From: Rhodanobacter sp. ANJX3
Lineage (GTDB): Bacteria > Pseudomonadota > Gammaproteobacteria > Xanthomonadales > Rhodanobacteraceae
Assembly: GCF_014200755.1 (NCBI RefSeq)
Contig: NZ_JACHCM010000006.1
Coordinates: forward strand, 62,001-126,000
Direction: 5' to 3'
Length of the DNA stretch: 64,000 nt
Shown: one piece after another, positions 42,346 to 53,190 of the stretch
Layout of the letters: each line of letters starts with the position of its first letter
Position numbering within the stretch: the first letter of the stretch is position 1
The notes under the pieces: generated by a model
The model's input: the letters and a program-made list of their open reading frames with translations, nothing else
What the model was told of the DNA's origin: nothing
Databases searched by the model: none
Translations under genes and position numbers: made by a program

Positions 42346-45006
42346 ATGAACGCCACCATCGAAAAAACCGCCGCGCTGATTCGCCTCAGCGACTATCGCG
42401 CACCCGCCTGGCAGGTCGAAAACGTCGAACTGGAGTTCGATCTCGGCATCGATAGCACCGACGTATCTTCACGCCTGCTGCTGCGCCGCGATCCCGAACA
42501 ATCCTCACCGCTGCGGCTGGACGGCGAAAACCTCGAGCTGCTCTCGATCGTGCTGGACAAAAAGCCGCTGCCGGAATCCGCCTATCGGTATGCGGACGGT
42601 GTACTGGAAGTCGATGGCGCCCGCGACGGCAGCGTGCTGGAGACGCGCGTACGGCTGAAGCCGTTAGCGAACACCACCATGGAGGGCCTGTTTTTTTCCG
42701 GCAAGCGCGACAGCGGCTTTCTGCTGACCCAGTGCGAAGCCGAGGGGTTTCGGCACATCACCTTTTTCCCCGACCGGCCGGACGTGCAGTCGCTTTACAC
42801 CGTCACCCTGCGTGCCGATAAACAGCGCTTTCCCGTACTGCTGGCCGGCGGCAATGCCGACGGCAGCGGCGAGCTGGAGGGCGGCCGGCACTGGGCGCGT
42901 TTCGTCGATCCGTACCGCAAGCCGAGCTATCTGTTCGCCCTGGTCGCCGGCAAACTGGAAAAGATTTCGCGCCACTACGTGACCGCCGATGAGCGCGCAG
43001 TCACGCTGAATATCTGGGCCGAGTCCGACGCGATCCACCAGTGCGATTACGCGATGGATTCGCTCGAACGCGCCATGCGCTGGGATGAAGAGACCTATGG
43101 CCGCAACTACGATCTGGGCGTGTTCCACATCGTCGCCACCCACGATTTCAATATGGGTGCGATGGAGAACAAGGGCCTCAATATTTTCAACGCGAAGTAC
43201 CTGCTGGCCGACCCGGACAGCTCGACCGACGATGAGTATCGGCACGTCGAAGCCGTGGTCGCGCACGAGTATTTCCACAATTGGAGCGGCAACCGCGTCA
43301 CCTGTCGCGACTGGTTCCAGCTGTCGCTGAAAGAAGGCCTCACGGTATTTCGCGAGCAGAGTTTTTCCGCCGACATGAACTCGGCACCGCTGAAGCGGAT
43401 CGAGGACGTTTCCCTGCTGCGCCGCGCCCAGTTTCCCGAGGATGCCGGCCCGCTGGCGCATCCGGTGCGTCCGGCGCAGTACAGCGAGATCAATAACTTC
43501 TACACCGCTACCGTTTACGAGAAGGGTTCCGAACTGGTGCGCATGCTGTCGGCGCGACTGGGCAAGGACGGCTTCCGGCGCGGCATGGACCTCTACTTCG
43601 AGCGCAACGACGGCACCGCGGCCACGCTGGAAGATTTTCTCTCGGCGCTCGGCGACGCGAACGATATCGACCTGATGGCGAACCTCGCCTGGTATGCCCG
43701 GGCGGGCACGCCGCGACTCAAGGCGCATGGCCATTACGATGGCGTACGGCAAACCTACGCCCTCACACTCTCCCAGCATGCCGCCAACGGCGCCGATGCG
43801 CACGACGGCGAGCCGCTGCCGATTCCAGTGAAGCTGGCGCTGTTCGCCGATAGCGGCACGATGCTGCCTCTGCATCTGGACGGCCAGACGGCCAACGGCG
43901 ATACGTCGGTGACGGAAAGCGTGGTGATTCTCGACCAGTCCGAGCAGACGTTTGTCTTTGGCAAGGTCGAATCGGCGCCGGTGCCATCGCTGCTGCGCGG
44001 ATTTTCCGCGCCGGTCATTCTGGAATGCGATTACACGCCGGCGCAGCTGGCGCTGCTGCTGGGCCACGACATCGATGGCTTCAATCGCTGGGAAGCCGGC
44101 CAGCAGCTCGCCGCGCGCGCCTTCGATAACCTGCGCGATGGCAATACCGTCAATGCCGTGCAGGCGTGGTGCGATACGCTCGCGACACTATTCGCCAGCG
44201 ACAGTATCGACGATGCGCTGCTCGCCGATCTGCTGACGCCGCTGGGCGAAGTCGAGCTGGCCGAGCGAGAGAGCGTGGTCGATCCGCAACGCATCCATCG
44301 GCTGCGCCAGGATCTGCAAAAGCGGCTCGCCGAACGGATCGGCGCAAAGGCACTGGAACAGCGCTATCTCGACTTGGCGGCACACACCAGCGCACAGCTC
44401 GATCCGCTCAGCCAAGCGCGGCGCCGGCTCAAGCGCCGCGTGCTGGAACTTTTGGAACTGGTCGACGGCACGACGGCTTATCCGCTGGCGCTGAGCCAGT
44501 ACGGCAGCGCACCGGCCATGACCGACCGGCTGGCGGCGCTAAGCGTTCTATTGCGCGGCGAATCGGCGCAGGCTGCCGACGCCGTGCAGCACTATCGCCA
44601 GCGTTATGCCGACAACGCGCTGGCGATGGACAAGTGGTTTGCGATCCAGGCCCAGTGCACCGTGGCAGATCCCTTGGTGCGCGTGCAGGCACTGGAAAAC
44701 GATCCTCTATTCACGCTGAAAAACCCCAATCGGGTGCATGCGCTGCTAGGCAGCTTCGTGCGCGGCAATCCCAGCGGCTTTCACCGCGCCGACGGTGCCG
44801 GCTATCGGCTACTGGCTGACCGGCTGATACAGCTGGATGCACTCAATCCACAGCTGGCTGCCCGCATCGCCACGGCGTTCAACGGCTGGCAACGGCTGGA
44901 GCCGAAGCGGCGCGAGGCGGCTCATACGGCGATTTCCGCGCTTGCCCGCCAGGATTCCTTGTCACGCAATCTGACGGAAATCATCGATAACGTCTTTCGG
45001 CACTGA
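42346..45006 (+). CDS. pepN: Aminopeptidase N (M1 family)
   Basis: An 886-residue enzyme of the usual size for proteobacterial PepN. The ATG at 42346 follows a short leader and gives the standard start NATIEKTAALIRLSDYRAP. The substrate motif GAMENKGLNIFNAKY, the zinc site HEYFHNWSGNR, and the downstream Glu in LKEGLTVFREQ are intact. C-terminal helical domains complete the protein. It removes N-terminal residues from peptides in the cytoplasm. It is divergent from the aldose-epimerase-like operon with 74 bases between starts. Confidence 0.95.
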   Translation: MNATIEKTAALIRLSDYRAPAWQVENVELEFDLGIDSTDVSSRLLLRRDPEQSSPLRLDGENLELLSIVLDKKPLPESAYRYADGVLEVDGARDGSVLETRVRLKPLANTTMEGLFFSGKRDSGFLLTQCEAEGFRHITFFPDRPDVQSLYTVTLRADKQRFPVLLAGGNADGSGELEGGRHWARFVDPYRKPSYLFALVAGKLEKISRHYVTADERAVTLNIWAESDAIHQCDYAMDSLERAMRWDEETYGRNYDLGVFHIVATHDFNMGAMENKGLNIFNAKYLLADPDSSTDDEYRHVEAVVAHEYFHNWSGNRVTCRDWFQLSLKEGLTVFREQSFSADMNSAPLKRIEDVSLLRRAQFPEDAGPLAHPVRPAQYSEINNFYTATVYEKGSELVRMLSARLGKDGFRRGMDLYFERNDGTAATLEDFLSALGDANDIDLMANLAWYARAGTPRLKAHGHYDGVRQTYALTLSQHAANGADAHDGEPLPIPVKLALFADSGTMLPLHLDGQTANGDTSVTESVVILDQSEQTFVFGKVESAPVPSLLRGFSAPVILECDYTPAQLALLLGHDIDGFNRWEAGQQLAARAFDNLRDGNTVNAVQAWCDTLATLFASDSIDDALLADLLTPLGEVELAERESVVDPQRIHRLRQDLQKRLAERIGAKALEQRYLDLAAHTSAQLDPLSQARRRLKRRVLELLELVDGTTAYPLALSQYGSAPAMTDRLAALSVLLRGESAQAADAVQHYRQRYADNALAMDKWFAIQAQCTVADPLVRVQALENDPLFTLKNPNRVHALLGSFVRGNPSGFHRADGAGYRLLADRLIQLDALNPQLAARIATAFNGWQRLEPKRREAAHTAISALARQDSLSRNLTEIIDNVFRH

Positions 45007-45017
45007 AGCAGCCTGGG

Positions 45018-45043
45018 CGGTCGCGCGGCAACCGGCGCGACCG
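45018..45043 (+). terminator. Hairpin after pepN
   Basis: CGGTCGCGC (45018-45026) pairs perfectly with GCGCGACCG (45035-45043) 12 bases after the pepN stop. No T-run follows, so termination would be inefficient or need Rho. Confidence 0.4.
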
Positions 45044-45094
45044 CAATCATGGCTTGGGGAAGCGTGGTGGATTCGCTTGCGCAACTTGCCTTCG

Positions 45095-45274
45095 TTATAC
45101 CGAGAGATCGCGCAGCGCTTCGAGCAGCGCACTCATGCGCGACTCCAGGCGCGGCTGCAACGAACTGCGCTCGCTTTCATCGCGCTCGCCCAGGCCCTCC
45201 ATCGCCATTTCAATCTGGCCCAACGCGACCAGCAGATCGTGACGCGGATAAAGCATTTCGAAGTTCATATCCAT
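45095..45274 (-). CDS. Hypothetical small conserved-looking protein (59 residues)
   Basis: The ATG at 45274 is preceded by AGGGGGA at six bases, an excellent ribosome-binding site. The protein reads MDMNFEMLYPRHDLLVALGQ, then IEMAMEGLGERDESERSSLQ, and ends in LLEALRDLSV. It should be two amphipathic helices separated by a charged hinge, somewhat like SlyX-type or helical-hairpin proteins. I assign no function. It lies between pepN and mnmG on the opposite strand. Confidence 0.6.
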   Translation of the reverse strand: MDMNFEMLYPRHDLLVALGQIEMAMEGLGERDESERSSLQPRLESRMSALLEALRDLSV

Positions 45275-45572
45275 GCTGAGTCCCCCTCATTTTGGTAGGA
45301 ATGACGATGCAACAGCCATGCCAATGTGTGACCGGCATCACGGTTGCACAGCGAGCTTGATCACATGGCTGACGCTGCGCGTCAGCTGCTGCCACGAGCC
45401 GGCACAAATCCGCCCGGCAGTCACTTCGGGTTCACGCGTTCGAGACAAGAATTGAGCTCCGGTCTGAAAAAGCCCCACTCAGCCCGTGCCAAATTTCCTT
45501 TTCTGGCGCCTGGCAATACGGTCTTCCTGGATTCCCCCTGTTCCTGAGACCGCCCGGCGCCAGATTTATTCC
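45275..45572. other. Intergenic stretch with no assignable gene
   Basis: About 300 bases upstream of the small gene have no convincing coding frame. TCTGGCGCC near 45505 and GGCGCCAGA near 45557 are inverted copies about 45 bases apart and could form a long stem. This may be the promoter region of the small minus-strand gene or part of an RNA. Confidence 0.3.
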
Positions 45573-45612
45573 AAGCAAAGCCCCGCCGCAGCAACGGCGG
45601 GGCTTTGCTTTT
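45573..45612. terminator. Strong bidirectional terminator
   Basis: A 16-base perfect stem AAGCAAAGCCCCGCCG (45573-45588) pairs with CGGCGGGGCTTTGCTT (45595-45610) around a six-base loop. T-rich sequence follows on the plus strand. Confidence 0.75.
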
Positions 45613-45658
45613 GGCTGAGGCTGAAAGCCTGAACGGGAAATGCGACTCCACAAAAGAC

Positions 45659-45683
45659 GACGGCACCCCGGAGGGGTGCCGTC
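45659..45683. terminator. Second hairpin upstream of mnmG
   Basis: GACGGCACCCC pairs with GGGGTGCCGTC around a GGA loop at 45659-45683, followed by TTGCTACCTTT. It lies 195 bases before the mnmG start. It could be a terminator in either direction or part of the mnmG leader. Confidence 0.5.
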
Positions 45684-45877
45684 TTGCTACCTTTCCCAGT
45701 ACTCAATCGAACCCCTGTCCGCTCGATCTCAGCGCGCGAATCGCGCAGCGTCTGCCCGTGAAAGTGCTACTGGCGTTTAGCAGAAAGCGTGCCATGCAGC
45801 GCAACAAGAACGAGTTCCACCGGATGCCGCTAAAATAGCGCCTGTTTTGTCACCTTTTGCACACCCGGGGCAGTCCG

Positions 45878-47755
45878 ATGCGTCATCCCATCCACTACGA
45901 CGTTATCGTGATCGGCGGCGGCCACGCCGGCACCGAAGCCGCGCTGGCCGCCGCGAGGACGGGCGCGCGCACGCTGCTGCTGAGCCACAACATCGAAACC
46001 ATCGGCCAGATGAGCTGCAACCCCGCCATCGGCGGCATCGGCAAGGGGCATCTGGTCAAGGAAATCGACGCCCTGGGCGGTGCGATGGCCCACGCCGCCG
46101 ACCGTGCCGGCATCCAATGGCGCACGCTCAACGCCTCGAAGGGACCGGCCGTGCGCGCCACGCGTTGCCAGGCCGACCGCTCGCTATACAAGGCGGCGAT
46201 CCGCCGCATCGTCGAAACCCAGCCGAATCTCGAACTGTTCCAGCAGGCGGTCGACGACCTGATCATCGAGAACGGCCGCGTCACCGGCGTGGTCACGCAG
46301 ATGGGTCTGTCGTTCGGCGCCGCCAGCGTGGTGCTGACCGCCGGCACCTTTCTCGCCGGCAAGATCCATATCGGACCGGCGCAGTATGCCGGTGGCCGCG
46401 CGGGCGACCCGCCGGCCAGCACGCTGGCTTCGAGGCTGCGCGAGCTGCCGGTCGCGGCCGATCGGTTGAAAACCGGCACGCCACCGCGCATCGATATGCG
46501 CAGCATCGATTTCAGCGCGCTGGAAGAACAACCCGGCGACGATCCGGCGCCGGTGTTCTCGTATCTGGGCTCGCGCGAAGAGCATCCGCGGCAGATCAGC
46601 TGCTGGATTACGCATACGTCCGAGCGCACGCACGAGCTGATCCGCGGCGCGCTGGACCGTTCGCCGCTGTACACCGGTCAGATCGAAGGCGTCGGTCCGC
46701 GCTACTGCCCCTCGATCGAGGACAAGGTAGTGCGCTTCGCCGACAAGCCCTCGCACCAGATCTTCATCGAGCCGGAGGGTCTGGACACCTTCGAGATCTA
46801 TCCCAACGGCATTTCCACCTCGCTGCCGTACGACGTGCAGCTGGCGCTGGTGCAGTCGATCAAGGGCTTCGAGAAGGCGCATATCACCCGGCCCGGCTAC
46901 GCGATCGAATACGACTATTTCGACCCGCGCGGGCTCAACCCGTGGCTGGAGACCAAGGCCATCGGCGGGCTGTATTTCGCCGGCCAGATCAACGGCACTA
47001 CCGGTTATGAAGAAGCCGCCGCGCAGGGTCTGATCGCCGGCATGAACGCCGCGCTGGCCACGCAAGACAAAGCGCCGTGGTATCCGCGCCGCGACGAGGC
47101 GTATATCGGCGTGCTGATCGACGACCTCACCAGCAACGGCACGATCGAGCCGTACCGCATGTTCACCTCGCGCGCCGAATACCGGCTGCACCTGCGCGAG
47201 GACAACGCCGACCTGCGCCTCACCGAAACCGGCCACGCACTCGGCGTGGTGCCGCAGGCGCGCTTCGATGCCATGCGCGCCAAGCGCGAGGCGGTCGATG
47301 CCGAGATTCGTCGGTTGCAAACGCTGTGGGCGACGCCGGCCAACGCGCTGGGCGCGGCCATCGAACGCGATCTTGGCGTGGCGGTGAGCCGCGAAACCAC
47401 GGCACTGGATCTGCTGCGTCGTCCCGAACTCGATTACGCCAAGCTTGCCTCGGTCGGCGAACTCGGCCCCGCGGTCGAACGCGACGACGTGGCCGCCCAG
47501 GTCGAGGTACAGGTGAAATACGCCGGCTATCTGCAGCGCCAGCGCGAGGAGATCGAACGCCAGCAGCGCAACGAGCACACGGTGATTCCACCCAGCTTCG
47601 ACTACGACAAGGTCCGCGGCCTGTCCGCCGAGGTGCTGCTGAAACTCAAGCGCACGATGCCAGCCACCGTCGGTCAGGCCGCGCGCGTCAGCGGCGTGAC
47701 ACCCGCCGCGATTTCGTTGCTGCTGGTGCACCTGAAGCGTCGCGCGGCGGCCTGA
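45878..47755 (+). CDS. mnmG: tRNA uridine-5-carboxymethylaminomethyl modification enzyme
   Basis: A 625-residue MnmG. The FAD-binding motif [20 protein letters not shown] opens the protein. [20 protein letters not shown] is the family signature, and [20 protein letters not shown] leads to [13 protein letters not shown] in the centre. With MnmE it adds aminomethyl groups to the wobble uridine of several tRNAs. The start is the ATG at 45878; a TTG 21 bases earlier is less likely. In many proteobacteria rsmG follows, but here an RDD protein does. Confidence 0.97.
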   Translation: MRHPIHYDVIVIGGGHAGTEAALAAARTGARTLLLSHNIETIGQMSCNPAIGGIGKGHLVKEIDALGGAMAHAADRAGIQWRTLNASKGPAVRATRCQADRSLYKAAIRRIVETQPNLELFQQAVDDLIIENGRVTGVVTQMGLSFGAASVVLTAGTFLAGKIHIGPAQYAGGRAGDPPASTLASRLRELPVAADRLKTGTPPRIDMRSIDFSALEEQPGDDPAPVFSYLGSREEHPRQISCWITHTSERTHELIRGALDRSPLYTGQIEGVGPRYCPSIEDKVVRFADKPSHQIFIEPEGLDTFEIYPNGISTSLPYDVQLALVQSIKGFEKAHITRPGYAIEYDYFDPRGLNPWLETKAIGGLYFAGQINGTTGYEEAAAQGLIAGMNAALATQDKAPWYPRRDEAYIGVLIDDLTSNGTIEPYRMFTSRAEYRLHLREDNADLRLTETGHALGVVPQARFDAMRAKREAVDAEIRRLQTLWATPANALGAAIERDLGVAVSRETTALDLLRRPELDYAKLASVGELGPAVERDDVAAQVEVQVKYAGYLQRQREEIERQQRNEHTVIPPSFDYDKVRGLSAEVLLKLKRTMPATVGQAARVSGVTPAAISLLLVHLKRRAAA

Positions 47756-47827
47756 TAGCCTGCTCGGTCGCCGCGTATGCATGGCATCATGCAGCGTTGA
47801 TCACGACTTATTTGGGGAGGCGCAGTA

Positions 47828-48601
47828 ATGGAAGTATGGATTGGACGCGACGGCGAACGGCACGGACCATACAGCGATGGCGATATCCGCCAGTGGCTGC
47901 GCAGTGGCCAGGTCAGCCGCGACGACCTCGGCTGGTACGAAGGGCTGGCCGACTGGCAGCCGTTGTCGATGCTGTTCCCCGACGAAGTGGCTAATACCGC
48001 GCCGCCATTCGCCGCGCCCCCTGCCTATGCTTCAAGCGTTTTGCCGCAAACCACGGCCGCCACGCTGGAAGACTATGCGGGTTTCTGGAAGCGCGTGGGC
48101 GCCTATATTCTCGATGCGATCATTCTTTATATCCCGAATCTGCTGATCCAGAAAATGATGGGCGGCGATGCGGCAGAAGCGGCGATGAAGCAGGCCCAGC
48201 TCGCAGCGCCGGGTGATCCCCAGGTGATGTTTGCCGCGCTGATGCAGTACTACCACGCCATGACGCCGGCGCTCTTGATCATCACCGCGATCACCTGGCT
48301 GTATTTTGCGATCTGCGAAAGCTCGGCCTGGCAGGCCACACTCGGCAAGCTTGCGCTGAGTATCCGCGTGACCGATATGCAGGGCGGGCGGATCAGCTTT
48401 GCGCGCGCCCTTGGCCGCTACCCCGCGAAGTACCTGAGCGCCCTGATCCTTGGCGTCGGCTTCCTGATGGCGGGATGGACGCAACGCAAGCAGGCTTTGC
48501 ACGACCTGGTCGTCAGCACACTCGTGCTCAACGGACGCTCCGGTAATTTCAAACCGAAGCAGCCCACGCCGGGACGAAACGACAACTCCTTTAGCGCCTG
48601 A
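47828..48601 (+). CDS. GYF_2 and RDD domain membrane protein
   Basis: A 257-residue protein. Residues 1-52 are a GYF_2 domain (RDGERHGPYSDGDIRQWLRS and then WYEGLADWQPL). An Ala/Pro linker follows, then an RDD-family membrane domain beginning YAGFWKRVGAYILDAIILYI and ending WTQRKQALHDLVVSTLVL, with three hydrophobic segments. RDD proteins are integral membrane proteins, some of which move ions; the function here is unknown. A strong terminator follows. Confidence 0.85.
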   Translation: MEVWIGRDGERHGPYSDGDIRQWLRSGQVSRDDLGWYEGLADWQPLSMLFPDEVANTAPPFAAPPAYASSVLPQTTAATLEDYAGFWKRVGAYILDAIILYIPNLLIQKMMGGDAAEAAMKQAQLAAPGDPQVMFAALMQYYHAMTPALLIITAITWLYFAICESSAWQATLGKLALSIRVTDMQGGRISFARALGRYPAKYLSALILGVGFLMAGWTQRKQALHDLVVSTLVLNGRSGNFKPKQPTPGRNDNSFSA

Positions 48602-48619
48602 TCCACGAGTAGCAACCAA

Positions 48620-48648
48620 GCGCCGGAGCCACACTCCGGCGCTTTTTT
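48620..48648 (+). terminator. Rho-independent terminator after the RDD gene
   Basis: GCGCCGGAG (48620-48628) pairs with CTCCGGCGC (48634-48642), followed by six T. Confidence 0.9.
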
Positions 48649-48760
48649 GTGCCCCTCGCGCAATCCTGGCGCAGCGATGGAATCGGGCCGACTGGTCAGC
48701 TTGCTATCATTCGCAGTCCCCTCCGGCTAGGCCGGATTTTTCAGAGAACGCCCCAGCCCC

Positions 48761-51097
48761 ATGCTCAGCATCGAACAACGCATTGCCCAGGATATTGCCG
48801 CCAAGCCCGACCAGGTTCGCGCGGCGGTGGAACTGCTCGACGGCGGCGCCACCGTGCCGTTCATTTCGCGCTACCGCAAAGAAGTCACCGGCGGTCTCGA
48901 CGACACACAGCTGCGTTTGCTGGAAGAGCGCCTGCGCTATCTGCGCGAACTGGAAGAGCGGCGCGCGGCGATCCTCGCCAGCGTGGAGGAACAGGGCAAG
49001 CTCACCGATACGCTGAAAAACGATCTGCTCGCGGCCGACAGCAAGGCGCGGCTGGAAGATCTCTACCTGCCGTACAAGCCCAAGCGCCGCACCAAGGCGC
49101 AGATCGCCCGCGAGGCCGGCCTGGAGCCGCTGGCCACCGGCTTGCGCGACGATCCGACGCAGACGCCGGAAACCTTCGCCGAAGTCTTTGTCGACGCCGA
49201 CAAAGGCATACCCGACGTGCGCGCCGCGCTCGACGGCGCCCGCGCGATCCTGATGGAGTCGATCGCCGAAGATGCCTATCTGGTCGGCGAGCTGCGCGAC
49301 TGGCTGTGGGCCAAAGGGCAGATCCGCGCCAAGGTCGTCGCCGGCAAGGAAAACGAGGGCGCGAAATTCCGCGACTACTTCGACCACGTCGAGCCGATCG
49401 GCAAGATTCCCTCGCACCGCCTGCTGGCCCTGATGCGCGCCCGCAACGAGGGCGTAATCGAGCTGGAGCTGAGCCCCGATGTGGACAGCGAACAAGGCCA
49501 TGCCGAAGGCGAAGGCCGCGTGGCCGCGCGTGCCGATATCCACAACCGCGGTCGCGCCGCCGACGCCTGGCTGCGCGAAACCGTGCGGCTGACCTGGCGC
49601 GTGAAGCTGCATCTGCACCTCACGCTGGACCTGTTCGGCCGCGTGCGCGAAGGCGCCGAGGACGAGGCGATCCGCGTGTTCGGCGACAATCTCAAGGACT
49701 TGATGCTGGCCGCGCCGGCCGGTGCGCGCACGGTGATGGGGCTGGATCCCGGCATCCGCACCGGCGTCAAGGTGGCCGTGGTCGACGCGACCGGCAAGCT
49801 GCTCGCCACCGACGTGATCTATCCGCACGAGCCGCGCAAGCAGTGGAACGAATCGATCGCGCAGCTGGCCAAGCTGTGCAAGCAGCACGGCGTCGATCTG
49901 ATCGCCATCGGCAACGGCACCGCCTCGCGCGAAACCGACAAGCTGGCCGGCGAGCTGATCAAGAAGCACGCCGATCTCAAAATGGCCAAGATCGTCGTGA
50001 GCGAAGCCGGCGCATCGGTGTATTCGGCATCGGAAATAGCCGCCAAGGAATTCCCGGAACTCGACGTGACCCTGCGCGGCGCCGTATCGATCGCGCGCCG
50101 CCTGCAGGATCCGCTGGCCGAGCTGGTAAAGATCGAACCAAAGGCGATCGGCGTGGGCCAGTACCAGCACGACGTCAACCAGATCAAGTTGGCACGCGCG
50201 CTGGAAACCCGGGTCGAGGACTGCGTCAACGCGGTCGGTGTCGACGTGAACACGGCGTCCGCCGCGCTGCTGTCGCGCGTGGCCGGCCTGTCCGCCGCGG
50301 TCGCCGAGAACGTGGTGAAGCATCGCGACGCCAACGGTCCGTTCGCCAACCGCAAGGCGCTACTGAAAGTGCCGCGGCTAGGCGACAAGGCGTTCGAGCA
50401 GTGCGCTGGATTTCTGCGCGTGTCGCACGGCGACAATCCGCTCGACGCCAGCGCCGTGCATCCGGAAGCGTATCCGGTGGTCGAGCGCATCATCGCCCAG
50501 TGCGGCCGCGAAGTGAAAAGCGTCATCGGCGACAGCGCATTTCTACGCGGCCTCAAACCCGAACAGTTCACCGAAGAGCGCTTCGGCGTGCCAACCGTGC
50601 GCGACATTTTGAAAGAGCTGGAGAAACCCGGCCGCGATCCGCGCCCCGAGTTCGTCGCGCCGAGCTTTGCCGAGGGCGTCGAGGATGTGAAGGATCTCAA
50701 GCCCGGCATGATTCTCGAAGGGCGCGTCACCAACGTCGCCGCGTTCGGCGCCTTCGTCGACATCGGCGTGCACCAGGATGGACTGGTCCACGTCTCAGCG
50801 CTGTCGCATACCTTCGTCAAGGACCCGCGCGACGCCGTCAAGGCCGGCGACATCGTCAAGGTGAAGGTGATGGAAGTCGATCTGCCGCGCCAGCGCATCG
50901 GCCTGTCGATGCGGCTGGACGACGAGCCCGGCCAGAGCCGCGCACGCCCGGGTGCCGGCAACGACGCGCGCACGACGCGAGATTCGAAGAACGGTGATGC
51001 ACGCCCCGCATCGCGCGGCGGTATGCCCGCGAAACCGACGGCGCCACCGGCCAACGGCGCCTTTGCCGACGCGTTCGCCAAGGCCCGCAAAAACTAG
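48761..51097 (+). CDS. tex: Tex-family transcription accessory protein
   Basis: A 778-residue cytoplasmic protein. The N-terminal helical region contains [21 protein letters not shown] YqgF-like domain carries [20 protein letters not shown]. Tandem helix-hairpin-helix motifs ([20 protein letters not shown]) and then an S1 domain ([29 protein letters not shown]) follow. The final 50 residues are basic and low in complexity. Tex binds RNA through S1 and affects transcription and expression of virulence genes in several bacteria. It is preceded by a terminator, so it has its own promoter. Confidence 0.95.
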   Translation: MLSIEQRIAQDIAAKPDQVRAAVELLDGGATVPFISRYRKEVTGGLDDTQLRLLEERLRYLRELEERRAAILASVEEQGKLTDTLKNDLLAADSKARLEDLYLPYKPKRRTKAQIAREAGLEPLATGLRDDPTQTPETFAEVFVDADKGIPDVRAALDGARAILMESIAEDAYLVGELRDWLWAKGQIRAKVVAGKENEGAKFRDYFDHVEPIGKIPSHRLLALMRARNEGVIELELSPDVDSEQGHAEGEGRVAARADIHNRGRAADAWLRETVRLTWRVKLHLHLTLDLFGRVREGAEDEAIRVFGDNLKDLMLAAPAGARTVMGLDPGIRTGVKVAVVDATGKLLATDVIYPHEPRKQWNESIAQLAKLCKQHGVDLIAIGNGTASRETDKLAGELIKKHADLKMAKIVVSEAGASVYSASEIAAKEFPELDVTLRGAVSIARRLQDPLAELVKIEPKAIGVGQYQHDVNQIKLARALETRVEDCVNAVGVDVNTASAALLSRVAGLSAAVAENVVKHRDANGPFANRKALLKVPRLGDKAFEQCAGFLRVSHGDNPLDASAVHPEAYPVVERIIAQCGREVKSVIGDSAFLRGLKPEQFTEERFGVPTVRDILKELEKPGRDPRPEFVAPSFAEGVEDVKDLKPGMILEGRVTNVAAFGAFVDIGVHQDGLVHVSALSHTFVKDPRDAVKAGDIVKVKVMEVDLPRQRIGLSMRLDDEPGQSRARPGAGNDARTTRDSKNGDARPASRGGMPAKPTAPPANGAFADAFAKARKN

Positions 51098-51209
51098 CGG
51101 GACGTGGGTTTTCCATGCTGCACCTGCGCATGCGTATGGAGGATGTTTCCGATATTGTTGCGCCCTCGTTAAGGCCCTGCTCCGGGCCGCGTATTCAGGG
51201 GACTCAACC

Positions 51210-53075
51210 ATGCTTCGCACCCGTTATCTGGTCACGGCCATCGCGGCCGCCATGCTGTTCGCCGCCAACGCGCAGGCATCCAACCAACCGCCGGTCGACA
51301 ACGTAGTCGTGTTCGGCGACAGCCTGAGCGACGCCGGCCAGTTCTTTTCGACCTCGCTCAACACGTACTCGAAATTCACCACCAATCCCGGCGACGTAGC
51401 CGTGCAGTACATCGCCGCCGGCTACGGCTTCAATCTGCAGCCGTCGCGCGTGGGCGGTAGCGATTACGCTTATGGCGGTGCCGGCGTGATCACCGACGAC
51501 GACGGCCCCGATCCAGCCATTCCCACGCTGACCCAACAGGTCGACGGGTATCTGGCCAACGGCGCCAAGGCCGATCCGCGCAGCCTGTACATGGTGTGGG
51601 GCGGCGCCAACGATATTTTCTACCACGCGACGCAGTACGGTATCGGCAGCATTTTCCCGGGTGCCGGTGAAACGGCTGCTCAGGCAACCGCCAATATCAA
51701 TGCCGCCGCCACGCAGGAGCTGGCACTGATCAGCCAGCTGAAGCAGGCTGGCGCGAGCTACGTGGTGGTTTTCAATCTGCCGGATATCGGCAAGACACCG
51801 TCAGCAGCTTCCGATGCTGCGTTGGTACCTGGCATCCAGACCTTTCTCAGCAATGTCTCGGCGTCTTACAACCAGACGCTCAACGCCGGGCTGGCCGCTA
51901 CCGGCGCAAACATCCTCTCGGTGAACACCTACGCCTTGTTCAACGAAGTACTGGCCAATCCGGCGGCCTTCGGTTTCGTCAACACCACGGTGCCCGCCTG
52001 CACCACGACGAGCTCGCACGACTGCAACGGCAGCACCCTGGTAACGCCGACCGCGGCGCAGAACTATCTGTTCGCCGACGGCGTGCACCCGACCACCGCC
52101 GCGCACGAGATTTTCGGTCAGTACGTGCTGTCCGAACTGCGCGCGCCGGGCCAGATTTCACTGCTCGGCGAAGCGCCACTGGCCGTCAGCACTGCGCAGA
52201 CCAAGGCCGTGCGTACGCAGATGCAATCCGATGACACCGGCGCCGACAGCCGCGTGTTCGCCACGGTCAACTTCGGCCAGCAGCGTTTCGACGGCACCGA
52301 CAACTCGCCACGCACGACCAGCGACAACACCAACGTAACGCTCGGCGCCGACATGCGCAGCAACGACAATCTGTCGATGGGCGTGGCGCTCGGCCTGAGC
52401 CGCAACACCGCCAACTTCAACGGCGGCGGCCATTACGATCTCAACGATACCTCGGCGTTGGCCTATGTCACCTACCATGTCGGCGGCGGCTACCTCGGCG
52501 GCTACGGCGAGGCGGGCCACTCGAATTTCACCGACGTCGATCGCCTTATCGAATTGGGGCCGCTGCTGCGCACGGAAAGCGGTGCCCCCAACGGTTCGCA
52601 TGTGGGTGCGGGCATCACCGGCGGCTGGTGGTTCGGCGAAGGCACGCTGAAGAACGGGCCGTTTGCCAATCTGGAATATCAGAGCATTCGCGTCGATGGT
52701 TACCACGAGGCCGGCGACGACAGCACCGCCATGTGGTTCGGCAGCCAGCACCGCAAGGCGCTGATCAGCACGCTGGGCTGGCGCCTGCAGGGGCAGTGGC
52801 AGACCGCCAACACCACCTTCATTCCGTATGCCGAGGTGGCCTACAACCGCGACAGCAAGGCTGACGCGCGCGACGTCACCACCGGACTCAACTCGCTGAA
52901 CGGCCAGTTTTCCATCGCCGGCTATATCCCCGACAAGACCTGGGGCAGTGCCGATGTCGGCCTGACCGCGCAATTCAACGCCCAGCTCAGCGGCACGTTT
53001 TCGTACAACGCGCACTTCAGCGACAGCGCGCAAAAATACAACGCCTTCAATCTGGGGCTGCGCTACCGGTTCTGA
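51210..53075 (+). CDS. GDSL esterase autotransporter (EstA-like)
   Basis: A 621-residue type V secreted esterase from ATG 51210. The signal peptide ends near MLFAANAQA. The GDSL-lipase passenger has VVFGDSLSDAGQF with the nucleophile Ser, GGANDIF as block III, and DGVHPTTAAHE with the acid and His of the triad. From about residue 340 a beta-barrel autotransporter domain follows, ending NAFNLGLRYRF with a terminal Phe. The passenger probably stays attached at the cell surface and cleaves short-chain or lipid esters. Confidence 0.92.
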   Translation: MLRTRYLVTAIAAAMLFAANAQASNQPPVDNVVVFGDSLSDAGQFFSTSLNTYSKFTTNPGDVAVQYIAAGYGFNLQPSRVGGSDYAYGGAGVITDDDGPDPAIPTLTQQVDGYLANGAKADPRSLYMVWGGANDIFYHATQYGIGSIFPGAGETAAQATANINAAATQELALISQLKQAGASYVVVFNLPDIGKTPSAASDAALVPGIQTFLSNVSASYNQTLNAGLAATGANILSVNTYALFNEVLANPAAFGFVNTTVPACTTTSSHDCNGSTLVTPTAAQNYLFADGVHPTTAAHEIFGQYVLSELRAPGQISLLGEAPLAVSTAQTKAVRTQMQSDDTGADSRVFATVNFGQQRFDGTDNSPRTTSDNTNVTLGADMRSNDNLSMGVALGLSRNTANFNGGGHYDLNDTSALAYVTYHVGGGYLGGYGEAGHSNFTDVDRLIELGPLLRTESGAPNGSHVGAGITGGWWFGEGTLKNGPFANLEYQSIRVDGYHEAGDDSTAMWFGSQHRKALISTLGWRLQGQWQTANTTFIPYAEVAYNRDSKADARDVTTGLNSLNGQFSIAGYIPDKTWGSADVGLTAQFNAQLSGTFSYNAHFSDSAQKYNAFNLGLRYRF

Positions 53076-53098
53076 TCTCGCCGCATATGTCAGGCCAT

Positions 53099-53130
53099 AA
53101 AAAAAGCCGCCCAAACAGGGCGGCTTTTTT
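53099..53130. terminator. Bidirectional terminator after the esterase gene
   Basis: GCCGCCC (53106-53112) pairs with GGGCGGC (53118-53124), with an A-run to the left and a T-run to the right. It serves the convergent esterase and lipoprotein genes. Confidence 0.9.
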
Positions 53131-53190
53131 ATCGACAAATGGACGTCTGGAAGGCTGGACGATATCGGCCTTCCAAGACTTCGCAGAACT

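Noticed and set aside
45421..45666. An 81-codon minus-strand frame spanning the terminator upstream of mnmG
   Set aside because: It reads through two strong hairpins and has no recognisable start site or family.
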